This document shows, in pieces, positions 17,240 to 30,090 of a DNA stretch of 64,000 nt. A model generated the notes under the pieces. The model did no database searches. It was given only the letters and a program-made list of their open reading frames with translations, and was not told where the DNA came from. Within the stretch, counting starts at the first letter, position 1. Each line of letters opens with the position of its first letter. Made by a program: the position numbers and the translations under genes. The stretch is from Microbacterium paraoxydans (GTDB lineage: Bacteria; Actinomycetota; Actinomycetes; Actinomycetales; Microbacteriaceae): assembly GCF_900105335.1 (NCBI RefSeq), contig NZ_LT629770.1:62001-126000 (forward strand), written 5' to 3'.

Positions 17240-18037
17240 GTGACGCGCCCCTGGATCCCCGGAACCGCCGACGCCGACCTCACCGCCCTCGCGACGACGC
17301 CGCGCCTGGTGGTCGCCCTCGACTTCGACGGCACCGCGTCCCCGCTCGTCGTGGACCCCATGGCCGCGCGGGCGCTTCCCGAGGTGGCCGTGCAGATGGA
17401 TCGCCTCGCTGCGATGCCCGACACCGTGGTCGCCTACGTCTCCGGGCGCAGCATGCACGACCTCCGGGAGATCACCGAGCACACCGACGACTCCGTCGTC
17501 GTCCTCGCCGGCTCCCACGGCGCGCAGTACTGGTTCCCCGGCGAGGGGGCCGCCGACGCGCCGGGCGATGCGACCGAGACCGGGGCGCGGGAGGAGCTGT
17601 GGGCTGCCGCGCAACCGATCATCGACCGTTACGAGGGGGCGGAACTGGAGCCCAAGACGTTCGGCATGGGCGTGCACACTCGCCGCGCGGACCGGGACAC
17701 CGAGGAGAAGGTCTTCGCCGAGATCGATGCCCTCGTCGCCGAGCGCTTCCCGCAGTGGCGGCGGCGTGCCGGCCACCGGGTGCTGGAGTTCTCGTCGCGG
17801 AACGAGGGGAAGGACGCCGCGATGATCGCCCTCCGTGAGCGCTTCGACGCGACGGGCATCCTCTTCGCCGGCGACGACGTGACCGACGAGGATGCGATGC
17901 GCGTGCTGCAGGAGGGCGACCTCGGCGTGCGCGTCGGGCCGGGGGAGAGCGCCGCGACCCTCCGTGTGGACTCTCCACAACAGATCGCCGCGCTTCTGGA
18001 GACGCTCGCGAACGAGAGGGCCGTCGCGCAGGAATAG
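17240..18037 (+). CDS. otsB: Trehalose-phosphatase
   Basis: This 265-residue HAD-family enzyme removes phosphate from trehalose 6-phosphate. Motif I is LDFDGTASPLV (Asp nucleophile), followed by YVSGRSMHDL, AGSHGAQYW and the late motif FAGDDVTDEDAMRVL that binds Mg2+. GTG at 17240 has GGAGACACC upstream. It follows otsA and is followed 9 bases later by ilvD, so the otsAB and ilvD transcripts may be joined. Confidence 0.93.
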   Translation: MTRPWIPGTADADLTALATTPRLVVALDFDGTASPLVVDPMAARALPEVAVQMDRLAAMPDTVVAYVSGRSMHDLREITEHTDDSVVVLAGSHGAQYWFPGEGAADAPGDATETGAREELWAAAQPIIDRYEGAELEPKTFGMGVHTRRADRDTEEKVFAEIDALVAERFPQWRRRAGHRVLEFSSRNEGKDAAMIALRERFDATGILFAGDDVTDEDAMRVLQEGDLGVRVGPGESAATLRVDSPQQIAALLETLANERAVAQE

Positions 18038-18046
18038 ACTCTCGTC

Positions 18047-19765
18047 ATGTCCTCGCATGATCCCTCCGCCAGCGCGCCCATCGACATCAAGCCCCGCAGT
18101 CGCGTCGTCACCGACGGCATCGAGGCCACGACCTCCCGCGGCATGCTCCGCGCCGTCGGCATGGGTGACGCCGACTGGGACAAGCCGCAGATCGGCATCG
18201 CGTCGAGCTGGAACGAGATCACGCCCTGCAACCTGAGCCTCGACCGGCTCGCTCAGGGCGCGAAGGAGGGCGTGCACTCCGGCGGCGGGTACCCGCTGCA
18301 GTTCGGAACCATCTCCGTCTCGGACGGCATCTCGATGGGCCACGAGGGGATGCACTTCTCGCTCGTCTCCCGCGAGGTCATCGCCGACTCGGTCGAGACC
18401 GTGATGATGGCCGAGCGCCTCGACGGCTCCGTCCTCCTCGCGGGCTGCGACAAGTCGATCCCCGGCATGCTCATGGCCAGCGCGCGCCTCGACCTGTCGA
18501 GCGTCTTCCTCTACGCCGGGTCGATCGCGCCGGGCTGGGTCAAGCTCTCGGACGGCACCGAGAAGGACGTCACGATCATCGACTCGTTCGAGGCGGTCGG
18601 TGCCTGCCGTGCCGGCCTCATGAGCGAGGAGGACCTCAAGCGCATCGAGTGCGCCATCGCTCCCGGTGAGGGCGCGTGCGGCGGCATGTACACGGCCAAC
18701 ACCATGGCCTCCGTCGCCGAGGCGCTCGGGCTCAGCCTCCCGGGCTCCGCCGCGCCGCCCGCCGCCGACCGCCGTCGCGACTACTTCGCGCACCGCTCGG
18801 GGGAGGCGGTCGTGAACCTGCTCCGCCAGGGGATCACGACGCGCGACATCCTCACCAAGGAGGCGTTCGAGAACGCGATCGCCCTCGCGATGGCCCTCGG
18901 CGGCTCGACCAACGTCGTCCTCCACCTGCTCGCGATCGCCCGCGAGGCCGAGGTCGAGCTGAGCCTGCACGACTTCAACCGCATCGGCGACAAGGTCCCG
19001 CACGTGGCCGACATGAAGCCGTTCGGCAAGTACGTCATGAACGACGTCGACCGGCACGGCGGCATCCCCGTGATCATGAAGGCCATGCTCGACGAAGGGC
19101 TGCTGCACGGCGACGCGCTCACGGTCACCGGCAAGACGCTAGCCGAGAACCTCGCCGAGCTCGACCCGCAGCCGATCGACGGCGAGGTCATCCACACGTT
19201 CGACAACCCGATCCACGCCACCGGCGGCCTGACGATCCTGCACGGATCGCTCGCGCCGGAGGGTGCCGTGGTGAAGACCGCCGGCTTCGACGCTGCCGTC
19301 TTCGAGGGCCCCGCGCGGGTGTTCGAGCGGGAGCGCGCCGCCATGGACGCGGTCGCCGAGGGCAGCATCGAGCCGGGGACGGTCATCGTCATCCGGTACG
19401 AGGGCCCCAAGGGCGGACCGGGCATGCGCGAGATGCTCGCCATCACCGCGGCCATCAAGGGCGCGGGGCTCGGAAAAGATGTACTACTCTTGACGGACGG
19501 ACGATTCTCAGGCGGCACAACCGGCCTGTGCATCGGCCACATAGCACCCGAAGCGGTGGACGCAGGTCCTATCGCCTTCGTGCGCGATGGTGATCTGATA
19601 CGGGTCGATATCGCAGCTCGCTCTCTCGATCTACTCGTCGACGAGGCAGAGCTCGCCTCCCGCCGCTCTGGCTGGGAGCCGCTTCCCCCGCGCTACACCC
19701 GAGGCGTTCTTGCCAAGTACTCGCGCCTCGTGCGGTCCGCCGCCGAGGGAGCGACGACCGGCTGA
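18047..19765 (+). CDS. ilvD: Dihydroxy-acid dehydratase
   Basis: This 572-residue enzyme dehydrates 2,3-dihydroxy-isovalerate and -methylvalerate in valine and isoleucine synthesis. It has the Fe-S cysteines in [19 protein letters not shown] and [14 protein letters not shown], and the C-terminal [20 protein letters not shown]. The last about 100 codons (from 19471) use AAA, GTA, CTA, TTG, ATA, TCA and ACA, codons almost absent from the first 470, although the protein sequence remains normal for IlvD. This is the start of an ilvD-B-N-C cluster. Confidence 0.95.
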   Translation: MSSHDPSASAPIDIKPRSRVVTDGIEATTSRGMLRAVGMGDADWDKPQIGIASSWNEITPCNLSLDRLAQGAKEGVHSGGGYPLQFGTISVSDGISMGHEGMHFSLVSREVIADSVETVMMAERLDGSVLLAGCDKSIPGMLMASARLDLSSVFLYAGSIAPGWVKLSDGTEKDVTIIDSFEAVGACRAGLMSEEDLKRIECAIAPGEGACGGMYTANTMASVAEALGLSLPGSAAPPAADRRRDYFAHRSGEAVVNLLRQGITTRDILTKEAFENAIALAMALGGSTNVVLHLLAIAREAEVELSLHDFNRIGDKVPHVADMKPFGKYVMNDVDRHGGIPVIMKAMLDEGLLHGDALTVTGKTLAENLAELDPQPIDGEVIHTFDNPIHATGGLTILHGSLAPEGAVVKTAGFDAAVFEGPARVFERERAAMDAVAEGSIEPGTVIVIRYEGPKGGPGMREMLAITAAIKGAGLGKDVLLLTDGRFSGGTTGLCIGHIAPEAVDAGPIAFVRDGDLIRVDIAARSLDLLVDEAELASRRSGWEPLPPRYTRGVLAKYSRLVRSAAEGATTG

Positions 19766-19835
19766 TCCATCGACCGGCTCAGCAACCGCTCGATCGGAGC
19801 GCCGGTGTCCCGCACAGTTCATCAGAAGGAAAGTC

Positions 19836-23236
<3,401 letters not shown>

Positions 23237-23250
23237 TTCGACTCGCGAAC

Positions 23251-23280
23251 GAACGGGCGTCCCCTCGGGGGCGCCCGTTC
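23251..23280 (+). terminator. Terminator after ilvC
   Basis: GAACGGGCG (23251-23259) pairs with CGCCCGTTC (23272-23280), and inner CCCC/GGGG extends the stem. It separates the ilv cluster from the fucoside locus. Confidence 0.8.
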
Positions 23281-23306
23281 GGCGTTCCGCACAGCATTCA
23301 CGGGCG

Positions 23307-23323
23307 CAGACATCGGATGTCTG
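23307..23323. promoter_or_regulatory. Putative operator before the first fucosidase gene
   Basis: CAGACATCGGATGTCTG is a perfect palindrome (8-bp arms, one central G) ending 15 bases before the fucosidase ATG. Its core ACATCGGATGT recurs at 25860-25870, before the ABC-importer operon, so both may bind the ROK regulator encoded between them. Confidence 0.6.
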
Positions 23324-23338
23324 TGCCAGGATGGACGC

Positions 23339-24604
23339 ATGCGACAGGAATGGTTTGATGACGCCCGCTTCGGCATGTTCGTCCACTTCGGCCTCTACAG
23401 CGGAGCCGCGCGGCACGAGTGGGTGCAGAACTACGAACGCCTCACCGACGAGGAGTACCGCCCCTATTTCGACAACTTCGATCCCGACCTCTTCGATGCC
23501 GCGGCCCTGGCGAAGACCGCCAAGGAGACGGGGATGGGCTACGTCGTGCTCACGACCAAGCACCATGACGGCTTCTGCCTCTGGGACTCGAAGCTGACCG
23601 ACTTCACCTCCGTCACGGCGGTCGGACGGGACCTCGTCCGCGAGTACGTCGACGCCCTCCGTGCCGAAGGGATCCGCGTCGGCCTCTACCACTCGGTCAT
23701 CGACTGGCATCACCCCGACTTCACGGTGGACTGGAACCACCCCCGACGCGACGACGAGAACGCGCACGCCCTGAACGAGGGGCGCGACATGGCCCGCTAC
23801 CGGGAGTACCTGCATGGTCAGGTCCGCGAGCTGCTCACCGAGTACGGCGACATCGACTACCTGTTCTTCGACTTCACCTACCCGGAGTCCAAGGACGGCT
23901 GGGAGGGGAAGGGGCCGCAGGACTGGGACGCCGAGGCGCTGCTCGCGCTGTGCCGTGAGCTGCAGCCGGAGATGCTCGTCAACGACCGGCTCGGCATCCC
24001 CGCGGACTTCGTGACGCCAGAGCAGTACCAGCCGACGGCTCCGATCGTCCGCGACGGCGTGCCCCTCGTGTGGGAGGCGTGCCAGACGCTCAACGGCTCC
24101 TGGGGCTATCACCGGGACAACACCGACCAGAAGTCGCCGGTGCTGCTCGTGCAGATGCTCGTCGACTCGGTGTCGATGGGCGGCAACATGCTGCTCAACA
24201 TCGGTCCGGATGGCCGCGGGGCGATCGCCCCCCGGGACGCGGCGACCCTCGCCGAGATCGGCGAGTGGATGCGGCTCCACGACCGCGCCGTGATCGGGGC
24301 CGGTCATGCGCCGTTCACGCCGCCCCGAGAGGGCGTGTACACGCTCCGCGGCGACCGGCTCTACCTGAGCCTGTTCAGTTGGCCGCTGGGCTTCGTGCAT
24401 CTGCCGGGACTCGCGGGCAGGGTCTCGTATGCGCGCCTGCTGAACGACGGGTCCTGGCTGCGCACGAGCATCAGCGACCCGGACCAGCAGGCCGACCTGA
24501 TGACGCCGGCAGGCGAGGCCGAGGGGACGCTCACGGTGCATCTCCCGGTACGGCGTCCCGACGTGCTGATGCCGGTCATCGAGCTGCGCCTGACAGGGGA
24601 GTGA
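23339..24604 (+). CDS. Alpha-L-fucosidase, GH29 family (first of two)
   Basis: This 421-residue enzyme opens FGMFVHFGLYS and has the GH29 substrate-binding KHHDGFCLWD (His75-His76) and a putative nucleophile Asp178 in IDYLFFDFTYP. The second half has GGNMLLNIGPDGRG and a beta-rich C-terminal domain. It has no signal peptide, so it acts on imported fucosides inside the cell. It differs clearly from the second GH29 protein (31668-33017), which has a larger insert before KHHEGF. It is preceded by a palindromic operator and is convergent with the ROK regulator. Confidence 0.9.
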   Translation: MRQEWFDDARFGMFVHFGLYSGAARHEWVQNYERLTDEEYRPYFDNFDPDLFDAAALAKTAKETGMGYVVLTTKHHDGFCLWDSKLTDFTSVTAVGRDLVREYVDALRAEGIRVGLYHSVIDWHHPDFTVDWNHPRRDDENAHALNEGRDMARYREYLHGQVRELLTEYGDIDYLFFDFTYPESKDGWEGKGPQDWDAEALLALCRELQPEMLVNDRLGIPADFVTPEQYQPTAPIVRDGVPLVWEACQTLNGSWGYHRDNTDQKSPVLLVQMLVDSVSMGGNMLLNIGPDGRGAIAPRDAATLAEIGEWMRLHDRAVIGAGHAPFTPPREGVYTLRGDRLYLSLFSWPLGFVHLPGLAGRVSYARLLNDGSWLRTSISDPDQQADLMTPAGEAEGTLTVHLPVRRPDVLMPVIELRLTGE

Positions 24605-24623
24605 GGCCGTCGGTGGCGGCGGC

Positions 24624-25775
24624 TCAGGCCGTCGCCACCGGGATCTCCATGCCCTCCAGCGCGAGGCGTGCGGCGCCGTGCAGGATCGCGTCCGCGCCGG
24701 TGGCCGCGGCCTCGATCCGCAGGCGCTGGGTCGCGAGCGGGTGGCAGGCCTCGTAGACCCGGCTGCGCACCGCGGCGATGAACGGCTCGGAGGCGCTCAT
24801 GCTCCCGGTGAGGAAGAGGGCGTGCGGGTTGAAGAAGTTCACGACCCCGGAGAGCGCCTGACCCAGGTGGGTCCCGGCGGTGCGGACGAGCGTCGTCGCC
24901 AGCGGGTCCGCGTCCCGTGCCAGTGTCAGCACGTCGGCCGTGGTGCGGACGTCGGTGTTGCCGCGCTCGCGCATCTGGCGGACGAGGCTCGCGCCGCTGG
25001 CCACGGTCTCCAGGCAGCCGGTGTTGCCGCAGGAGCAGGGGATGTCCCCGCTGCCGTCGATGCGCGTGTGCGTGATGTCGCCGGCCGCAGCGGTGGCCCC
25101 GCGGTGGATATGGCCGTCCACGATGATCCCGCTGCCGATCGCGGTGCCCGCCTTGACGGTGATGCTGTGCTGGGTGTGCCCGAGCTGGCGACGGTGCTCG
25201 CCGAGGGCGGCGAGATTGGCGTCGTTGTCGACGACGACGGGGACGCCGTGGCGCTCCGCGAGGTGCTCGCCGACGCGGAATCCAGGCCACCCCGGCATCC
25301 GCGAGGGCTGATCCACGGAGCCGGTCGCGACGTCGACGGGGCCGGGCAGGCTCACGCCGATCGCGTGGACCCGCGTCTCGGCGATCAGGCGCTCGAACAC
25401 CTCCGACACTCTCTCCAAGGTGGCCTCCGGACCGTCCGCGACGTCGATCGCGATGGTCTCCGAGTGGAGCAGGCCGCCGCTGAGGTCGTGCCGCCCGATG
25501 CGGGCATGGCGCCCGCCGAGATCGGCGGACAGCACGATGCCGTCGCCGGCGATCCGGAGCACGCGCGGCCGTCGCCCCCCGCGGGAGGTGCCGGCCCCGG
25601 CCTCCTCCAGCACGCCGGCATCGAGAAGCGCCTGTACGCGCAGGCCGACGGTGGAGGCGGCCACGCCGAGGGCGGAGGCGAGCTCCGAGCGGGAGCGGGC
25701 CTGCCCGCGCGCGACGAAGTCGAGGATGCGCCGTGTGTGCGGATCGTCGACGGGGGTGTCGGCGGGGTTCGTCAT
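24624..25775 (-). CDS. ROK family transcriptional repressor
   Basis: This 383-residue protein has an N-terminal winged helix (RRILDFVARGQARSRSELAS, LGVAASTVGLRVQALLDAG) followed by the ROK sugar-binding domain: LPGPVD, DNDANLAALGEH, a Gly-rich AGTAIGSGIIVDG and a zinc motif GCLE with CSCGNTGCLETVASG. ROK repressors leave DNA when a sugar binds. I start at ATG 25775 (GAAGGGCC upstream). It sits between a fucosidase gene and the divergent ABC operon, and its own start faces the same operator region, so autoregulation is likely. Confidence 0.88.
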   Translation of the reverse strand: MTNPADTPVDDPHTRRILDFVARGQARSRSELASALGVAASTVGLRVQALLDAGVLEEAGAGTSRGGRRPRVLRIAGDGIVLSADLGGRHARIGRHDLSGGLLHSETIAIDVADGPEATLERVSEVFERLIAETRVHAIGVSLPGPVDVATGSVDQPSRMPGWPGFRVGEHLAERHGVPVVVDNDANLAALGEHRRQLGHTQHSITVKAGTAIGSGIIVDGHIHRGATAAAGDITHTRIDGSGDIPCSCGNTGCLETVASGASLVRQMRERGNTDVRTTADVLTLARDADPLATTLVRTAGTHLGQALSGVVNFFNPHALFLTGSMSASEPFIAAVRSRVYEACHPLATQRLRIEAAATGADAILHGAARLALEGMEIPVATA

Positions 25776-25854
25776 GGAGGCCCTTCGTCTCGGAGCATCG
25801 TCAGCGTAGCGGGGGTGTCGCATGTTTCGGGGGAGTGACGAATTATCACCACCC

Positions 25855-25871
25855 TATAAACATCGGATGTT
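25855..25871 (+). promoter_or_regulatory. Putative -10 element and overlapping ROK operator of the ABC operon
   Basis: TATAAA (25855-25860) is a good -10 hexamer, although the -35 region (GGAGTG, 17 bases upstream) is poor. Overlapping its end is the palindrome AACATCGGATGTT (25859-25871), which shares ACATCGGATGT with the site at 23307. A repressor bound here would cover the start of transcription. Confidence 0.5.
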
Positions 25872-25932
25872 CAGCTTGCGGCACCTTGCGAACTATGACA
25901 GCGTAACTTCATACGAAATCCTAATTGGTTAG

Positions 25933-25945
25933 TTCGAGTCTCGAA
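25933..25945. promoter_or_regulatory. Second palindrome in the leader of the ABC operon
   Basis: TTCGAGTCTCGAA is a perfect 13-base palindrome, 29 bases before the substrate-binding protein ATG. It is in an A/T-rich stretch (CTAATTGGTTAG just upstream). It may be an additional regulator site or an mRNA hairpin near the ribosome-binding site AGGAGG. Confidence 0.35.
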
Positions 25946-25974
25946 ATAACCGTTCCGTTCTCAGGAGGCATTCA

Positions 25975-27234
25975 ATGAAGAAGTTGCGTGTGGGGGCTGT
26001 CGCCGCTGTCGCGGGCGTGGCCGTGGCGATGACCGGCTGTGCGAGCAGCGGGGGATCCGGAGGCTCGGCCGACGGCGACACCATCGTCGTGGACATGTGG
26101 GCCGGCAGCGAGTCGGACGTCGATGCGCTGGAGGCGCAGATCGAGTTCGCGCAGAAGCAGAACCCGGACATCAAGATCAAGCTGCAGACGTCGCCGTGGA
26201 GCGACTTCTTCACCAAGCTCACGACCAACATGGCCAGCGGCAACATGGCGTGCATCACCGGCATGAGCGGCGCGCAGCTCGGCGGCTACACGGCCGGCTT
26301 CCGCGAGCTCAGCGACGAGGATCTCAAGACCGCGGGCATCGACTGGTCGGAGTTCAACCCGAGCGCCGACGGCATCCTCAGCTTCGAGGGCAAGGTCTAC
26401 GGCGTGCCGTTCGACGTCGCCACGATGCTCGTCTACTACAACCAGGACATGCTCAGCGCCGCCGGTGCCGCCACGCCGGAGATCGGCTGGACGTTCGACG
26501 ACTTCGACACGATCGCCGCCGACGCCACGAAGGACGGCAAGTACGGCTTCGGCATGGGCATGGGCGGCTACCAGTGGATGTCGATGCCGATCGCGTACTC
26601 CGCCACGCAGCCCGCCTCCGAGGACGGCACGCTGCACATCGACGACGAGGACTTCGTCGACGCCGCGTCCTGGTACGCCGGCCTGGTCACGGAGAAGAAG
26701 GTCGCGGCTCCGGTCGCCTCCGCCTCCGACACCGGCTGGGGCGAGAACCAGTACACGGGTGGCAACGCGGCCATGGCCGTCGACGGCACCTGGAACGCCG
26801 TCAGCTACCTCAACAACGAGTCCGGCTTCGCCGCCGGCATGGTGCCGCTGCCCGCGGGTGTGGACGGCAACCCCGGTCCCATCCTCGGCTCCGGCTACGG
26901 CATCGCCGAGAACTGCAAGAACCCGGAGGCCGCGCTGAAGGTGCTCGGCTCCCTCGTCGGCGAGGACGCGCAGGACTACATCGCGTCGTCCGGCCGCTCC
27001 TACCCGGCCCGCATCTCGTCGCAGCCGCTGTACTTCGAGTCGATCGACGAGCAGTACCGCGACCAGGTCCAGTCGGTGTTCGAGGCCGCGTTCGGTGACA
27101 CGGTGCCGCTGTACATGACCAAGAACTGGCAGAAGCTCGACAGCTACATCCAGCCCAACCTCGTCAGCGTCTACAACGGCCAGATGACGATGGAGGAGCT
27201 GCTGTCGAACGCCCAGGCGCAGTTCGGCGAGTGA
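25975..27234 (+). CDS. Sugar ABC transporter substrate-binding lipoprotein
   Basis: This 419-residue family 1 binding protein has a type II signal peptide with lipobox MTGC (Cys22) and a Gly/Ser linker. The mature part starts [19 protein letters not shown] and shows the usual segments [20 protein letters not shown] and [16 protein letters not shown]. It captures an oligosaccharide outside the membrane. AGGAGG precedes ATG 25975. It heads an operon with two permeases, a ROK kinase, an M81 peptidase and a fucosidase. A fucosylated sugar ligand is inferred from that context. Confidence 0.9.
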   Translation: MKKLRVGAVAAVAGVAVAMTGCASSGGSGGSADGDTIVVDMWAGSESDVDALEAQIEFAQKQNPDIKIKLQTSPWSDFFTKLTTNMASGNMACITGMSGAQLGGYTAGFRELSDEDLKTAGIDWSEFNPSADGILSFEGKVYGVPFDVATMLVYYNQDMLSAAGAATPEIGWTFDDFDTIAADATKDGKYGFGMGMGGYQWMSMPIAYSATQPASEDGTLHIDDEDFVDAASWYAGLVTEKKVAAPVASASDTGWGENQYTGGNAAMAVDGTWNAVSYLNNESGFAAGMVPLPAGVDGNPGPILGSGYGIAENCKNPEAALKVLGSLVGEDAQDYIASSGRSYPARISSQPLYFESIDEQYRDQVQSVFEAAFGDTVPLYMTKNWQKLDSYIQPNLVSVYNGQMTMEELLSNAQAQFGE

Positions 27235-27277
27235 GCCGGATCCGGCCCGCACAGCAGTAACAGAGAAAGACAACGAG

Positions 27278-28183
27278 ATGACGATCACGACGAGACGTCG
27301 AGGATCGCTCGCCAAGGTCGAGGGCCGCCAGGCGCTGGGTTTCGCAAGCCCGGCCCTGGTGGGCCTCGCCCTGTTCACGATCGTGCCCGTGGGGCTCTCG
27401 ATCGTGATGAGCGTCTTCGACTGGCCGACCTTCGGCGAACGCACCTTCAACGGGGTGGACAACTACGTCAAGCTGTTCACCAGCAGCCCGGACTTCTGGC
27501 CCGCGCTGCGCAACTCGGCCGTGTACACGCTGCTGTACGTGCCGTTGAGCGTCGCTCTCTCGCTCGTGCTCGCCCTCGGCCTCGGCCCCCGCATCCGCGG
27601 CCGCGGTGCCCTGCGCGTCCTCTTCTTCATCCCCGTCGTGACCCCGATGGTCGCGAACGTCCTGGTGTGGAAGATGATGCTGCAGCCGCAGGGGCTCTTC
27701 AACGGCCTCTCGGTCACCTGGTTCGGCATCGAGCTGCCGAACTTCCTCGCCGACCCCAACTGGGCGATGATCATGGTCGTCGTGATGAGCGTCTGGCAGG
27801 GACTCGGCTACAACATGCTGATCTTCTCCGCCGCCCTCGAGCAGCTCCCGGAGAGCGTCCTGGAAGCGGCCAGTATCGATGGCGCACAGGGCATCCGGCG
27901 TGTGTGGAGCATCATCATCCCGATGATCTCACCGTCGATCTTCTTCGCGACGATCATGACGATGATCACCTCGCTCCAGGTCTTCGTCCAGCCGCAGATG
28001 CTCACCGGAGGCGGCCCCGGCAACGCCACCAAGCCCCTCGTGATGTACATCTGGGAGCAGGGCTTCACCTTCGGCGATCTCGGACTCGCCGCCGCCGCCG
28101 CGTGGATCCTGTTCGCGATCATCATCGCGATCACGGGCATCCAGTTCGCCGCACAGAAGAAGTGGGTGCACTATGAGCACTGA
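27278..28183 (+). CDS. Sugar ABC transporter permease (MalF type)
   Basis: This 301-residue protein has six membrane segments (first about residues 18-38) and the EAA loop EAASIDGAQGIRRVWSIIIPM, which contacts the ATPase. It has the usual N-terminus GFASPALVGLALFTIVPVGL. It overlaps the next permease gene by 11 bases. There is no ATPase gene in the operon, so a shared MsiK-like ATPase encoded elsewhere must energise the importer. Confidence 0.92.
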   Translation: MTITTRRRGSLAKVEGRQALGFASPALVGLALFTIVPVGLSIVMSVFDWPTFGERTFNGVDNYVKLFTSSPDFWPALRNSAVYTLLYVPLSVALSLVLALGLGPRIRGRGALRVLFFIPVVTPMVANVLVWKMMLQPQGLFNGLSVTWFGIELPNFLADPNWAMIMVVVMSVWQGLGYNMLIFSAALEQLPESVLEAASIDGAQGIRRVWSIIIPMISPSIFFATIMTMITSLQVFVQPQMLTGGGPGNATKPLVMYIWEQGFTFGDLGLAAAAAWILFAIIIAITGIQFAAQKKWVHYEH

Positions 28184-29087
28184 GACCCTCGTCCGGCCCA
28201 CCGGCACCGCCCCGCGGCGTCAGCGCGAGCGGGAGAAGGCGCGTGGTGCGGCGACCACGCCGGGCGCGCGCGCCCGACTGATCCTCGCGCACGTCACCAT
28301 CTACGTCGCGGCGCTCATCTTCATCGCGCCGCTCGTCTACGCGTTCTTCTCGGCCCTCAAGCCGAACTCCGAGATGTTCTCGATGCCGCCGACGCTCGTG
28401 GGCTCCGAGCTCCGCTGGAGCAACTTCGTCGACGTCTTCGCCTACGGACCGTTCCTGACGTACATCATGAACTCGTTCATCGTGGCGATCGGCGGCACCC
28501 TGGTCGTGCTCGTGGTGTCCACGACCGCCGGATACGCGTTCGGGCGCCTGCGCTGGAAAGGCCGCGACGCGGTCTTCGTCCTCTTCCTGGCCACGCTGAT
28601 GGTGCCCGCCGAGGTGCTCGTCATCCCCATGTTCCAGGTCATGCAGTGGTTCAACTGGGTCGACACCTATCAGGCGCTCATCCTTCCCTTCGCGTTCGGC
28701 GCCTTCGGCACGTTCCTGATGCGGCAGTTCTTCCGCGGCATCCCCTACGAGCTGGAGGAGGCGGCCCGTGTCGACGGCGCCGGCCCTGTCCGGTCCTTCC
28801 TGCAGATCATCCTGCCGCTGTCGAAGTCCGCGGTCGCGGTGCTCGCGGTCTTCACGTTCCTGTCCTTCTGGAACAGCTACCTCTGGCCCCTCATCGTCAC
28901 GGTCGACTACAACGCGCACGGCACGCTGCCCGTCGGTCTGGCGAGCTTCGCCGGCCTCACCGGCACCCGCTGGGACCTGCAGATGGCCGCAGCGATCATC
29001 TCGATGATCCCCACCACCCTGCTCGTGATCGTGCTGCAGAAGCATCTGGTCAAGGGCATCGCGATGGCCGGACTGGGCGGACGATGA
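28173..29087 (+). CDS. Sugar ABC transporter permease (MalG type)
   Basis: This 304-residue protein has a basic N-terminal tail (about 40 residues) and six membrane segments. Its EAA loop is EEAARVDGAGPVRSFLQIILPL. The end (VLQKHLVKGIAMAGLGGR) is typical for MalG-type permeases. It overlaps the first permease gene by 11 bases and the ROK kinase gene by ATGA, so all three are translationally coupled. Confidence 0.92.
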   Translation: MSTETLVRPTGTAPRRQREREKARGAATTPGARARLILAHVTIYVAALIFIAPLVYAFFSALKPNSEMFSMPPTLVGSELRWSNFVDVFAYGPFLTYIMNSFIVAIGGTLVVLVVSTTAGYAFGRLRWKGRDAVFVLFLATLMVPAEVLVIPMFQVMQWFNWVDTYQALILPFAFGAFGTFLMRQFFRGIPYELEEAARVDGAGPVRSFLQIILPLSKSAVAVLAVFTFLSFWNSYLWPLIVTVDYNAHGTLPVGLASFAGLTGTRWDLQMAAAIISMIPTTLLVIVLQKHLVKGIAMAGLGGR

Positions 29088-30058
29088 GCGCGGTCGGGCA
29101 GCAGACGGACGACCCTCGACGAACGACCACGGGCCTCGGATCCGACCTGGCGCTGGCGGGGGTGGACATCGGGGGCACGAAGATCGCGGCCCTCGTCGTG
29201 GACGCCTTCGGAGACGTCCTCGCACGCGGAAGCGTGCCGGCACCCGCCAGCGTCGGCGGCCCGGCGATGGCGGATGCGGCGGCCGGTCTCGTCGCGCGGC
29301 TGGCGGCCGAGGCCGGTGTCGCCGTCGCCGCGGTGGGGGTGGGCGCCGCGGGCGTCATCGACCACGAGAGCGGCACCATCCGCGCCGCGTCCGCCCTGTT
29401 CGCGGACTGGGCGGGCTTCCCGCTCGGCCCGGAGCTGGCGCAGCGCCTCGGTGTCCCGGTGCGGGTGGAGAACGACGTGAACGCCTTCCTCCTCGGTGAA
29501 GCCGCCGCGGCGGGTCCGAGCGTGCCCGATGTGCTCGGTGTGATGCTCGGCACGGGCGTCGGCGGCGCGCTGGTCATCGGCGGGGAGCTGCACCACGGCC
29601 CGCACGGCGCGGCCGGCGAGATCGGGCACACGCCCGGTTACAGCGACCTCGTCTGCACCTGCGGGCAGACCGGTCACCTGGAGACCCTGGCCTCCGGGAC
29701 GTCGATCGCCCGGCGGTTCGAGGAGCGCACCGGGCGCTCGGTGAGCGATGCCAGGGAGGTGGCGGAGGCCGCCCGGGCGGGTGACGCCGACGCCCGCGCG
29801 GTGTTCGACGCCGCCGGACGGGCGCTCGCTCTCGCCTGCGCCAGTGCCGCGACGCTCCTCGACCTGCCGATCGCCATCGTCGGCGGCGGGGTCACGGCCG
29901 CCTGGGACCTCCTGGAGCCGTCGATCGAGCGGACGCTCGGTACCGATGCCCCGGTGTCGGGCATCGCGCTGCGCGTCGTCCCCGCCGTCCTCGGAGCCGA
30001 CGCCGTCGCGCTCGGCGCCATCGAGAGCGCCCGACGCGCCCTCGCCCCCGTTTCCTGA
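29084..30058 (+). CDS. ROK family sugar kinase
   Basis: This 324-residue protein has the ATP-binding DIGGTKIAALVVD near residue 26, the substrate region GAAGEIGHTPGY and the ROK zinc-site CTCGQTGHLETLASG. It lacks an N-terminal DNA-binding domain, so it is a kinase rather than a repressor. It probably phosphorylates the monosaccharide released inside the cell. The sugar is not evident; ROK kinases commonly use glucose, N-acetylmannosamine or N-acetylglucosamine, so its link to fucosides is notable. Confidence 0.87.
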   Translation: MSAVGQQTDDPRRTTTGLGSDLALAGVDIGGTKIAALVVDAFGDVLARGSVPAPASVGGPAMADAAAGLVARLAAEAGVAVAAVGVGAAGVIDHESGTIRAASALFADWAGFPLGPELAQRLGVPVRVENDVNAFLLGEAAAAGPSVPDVLGVMLGTGVGGALVIGGELHHGPHGAAGEIGHTPGYSDLVCTCGQTGHLETLASGTSIARRFEERTGRSVSDAREVAEAARAGDADARAVFDAAGRALALACASAATLLDLPIAIVGGGVTAAWDLLEPSIERTLGTDAPVSGIALRVVPAVLGADAVALGAIESARRALAPVS

Positions 30059-30090
30059 CCACGACTGCGACCGCAGAGGAGAACACCACC

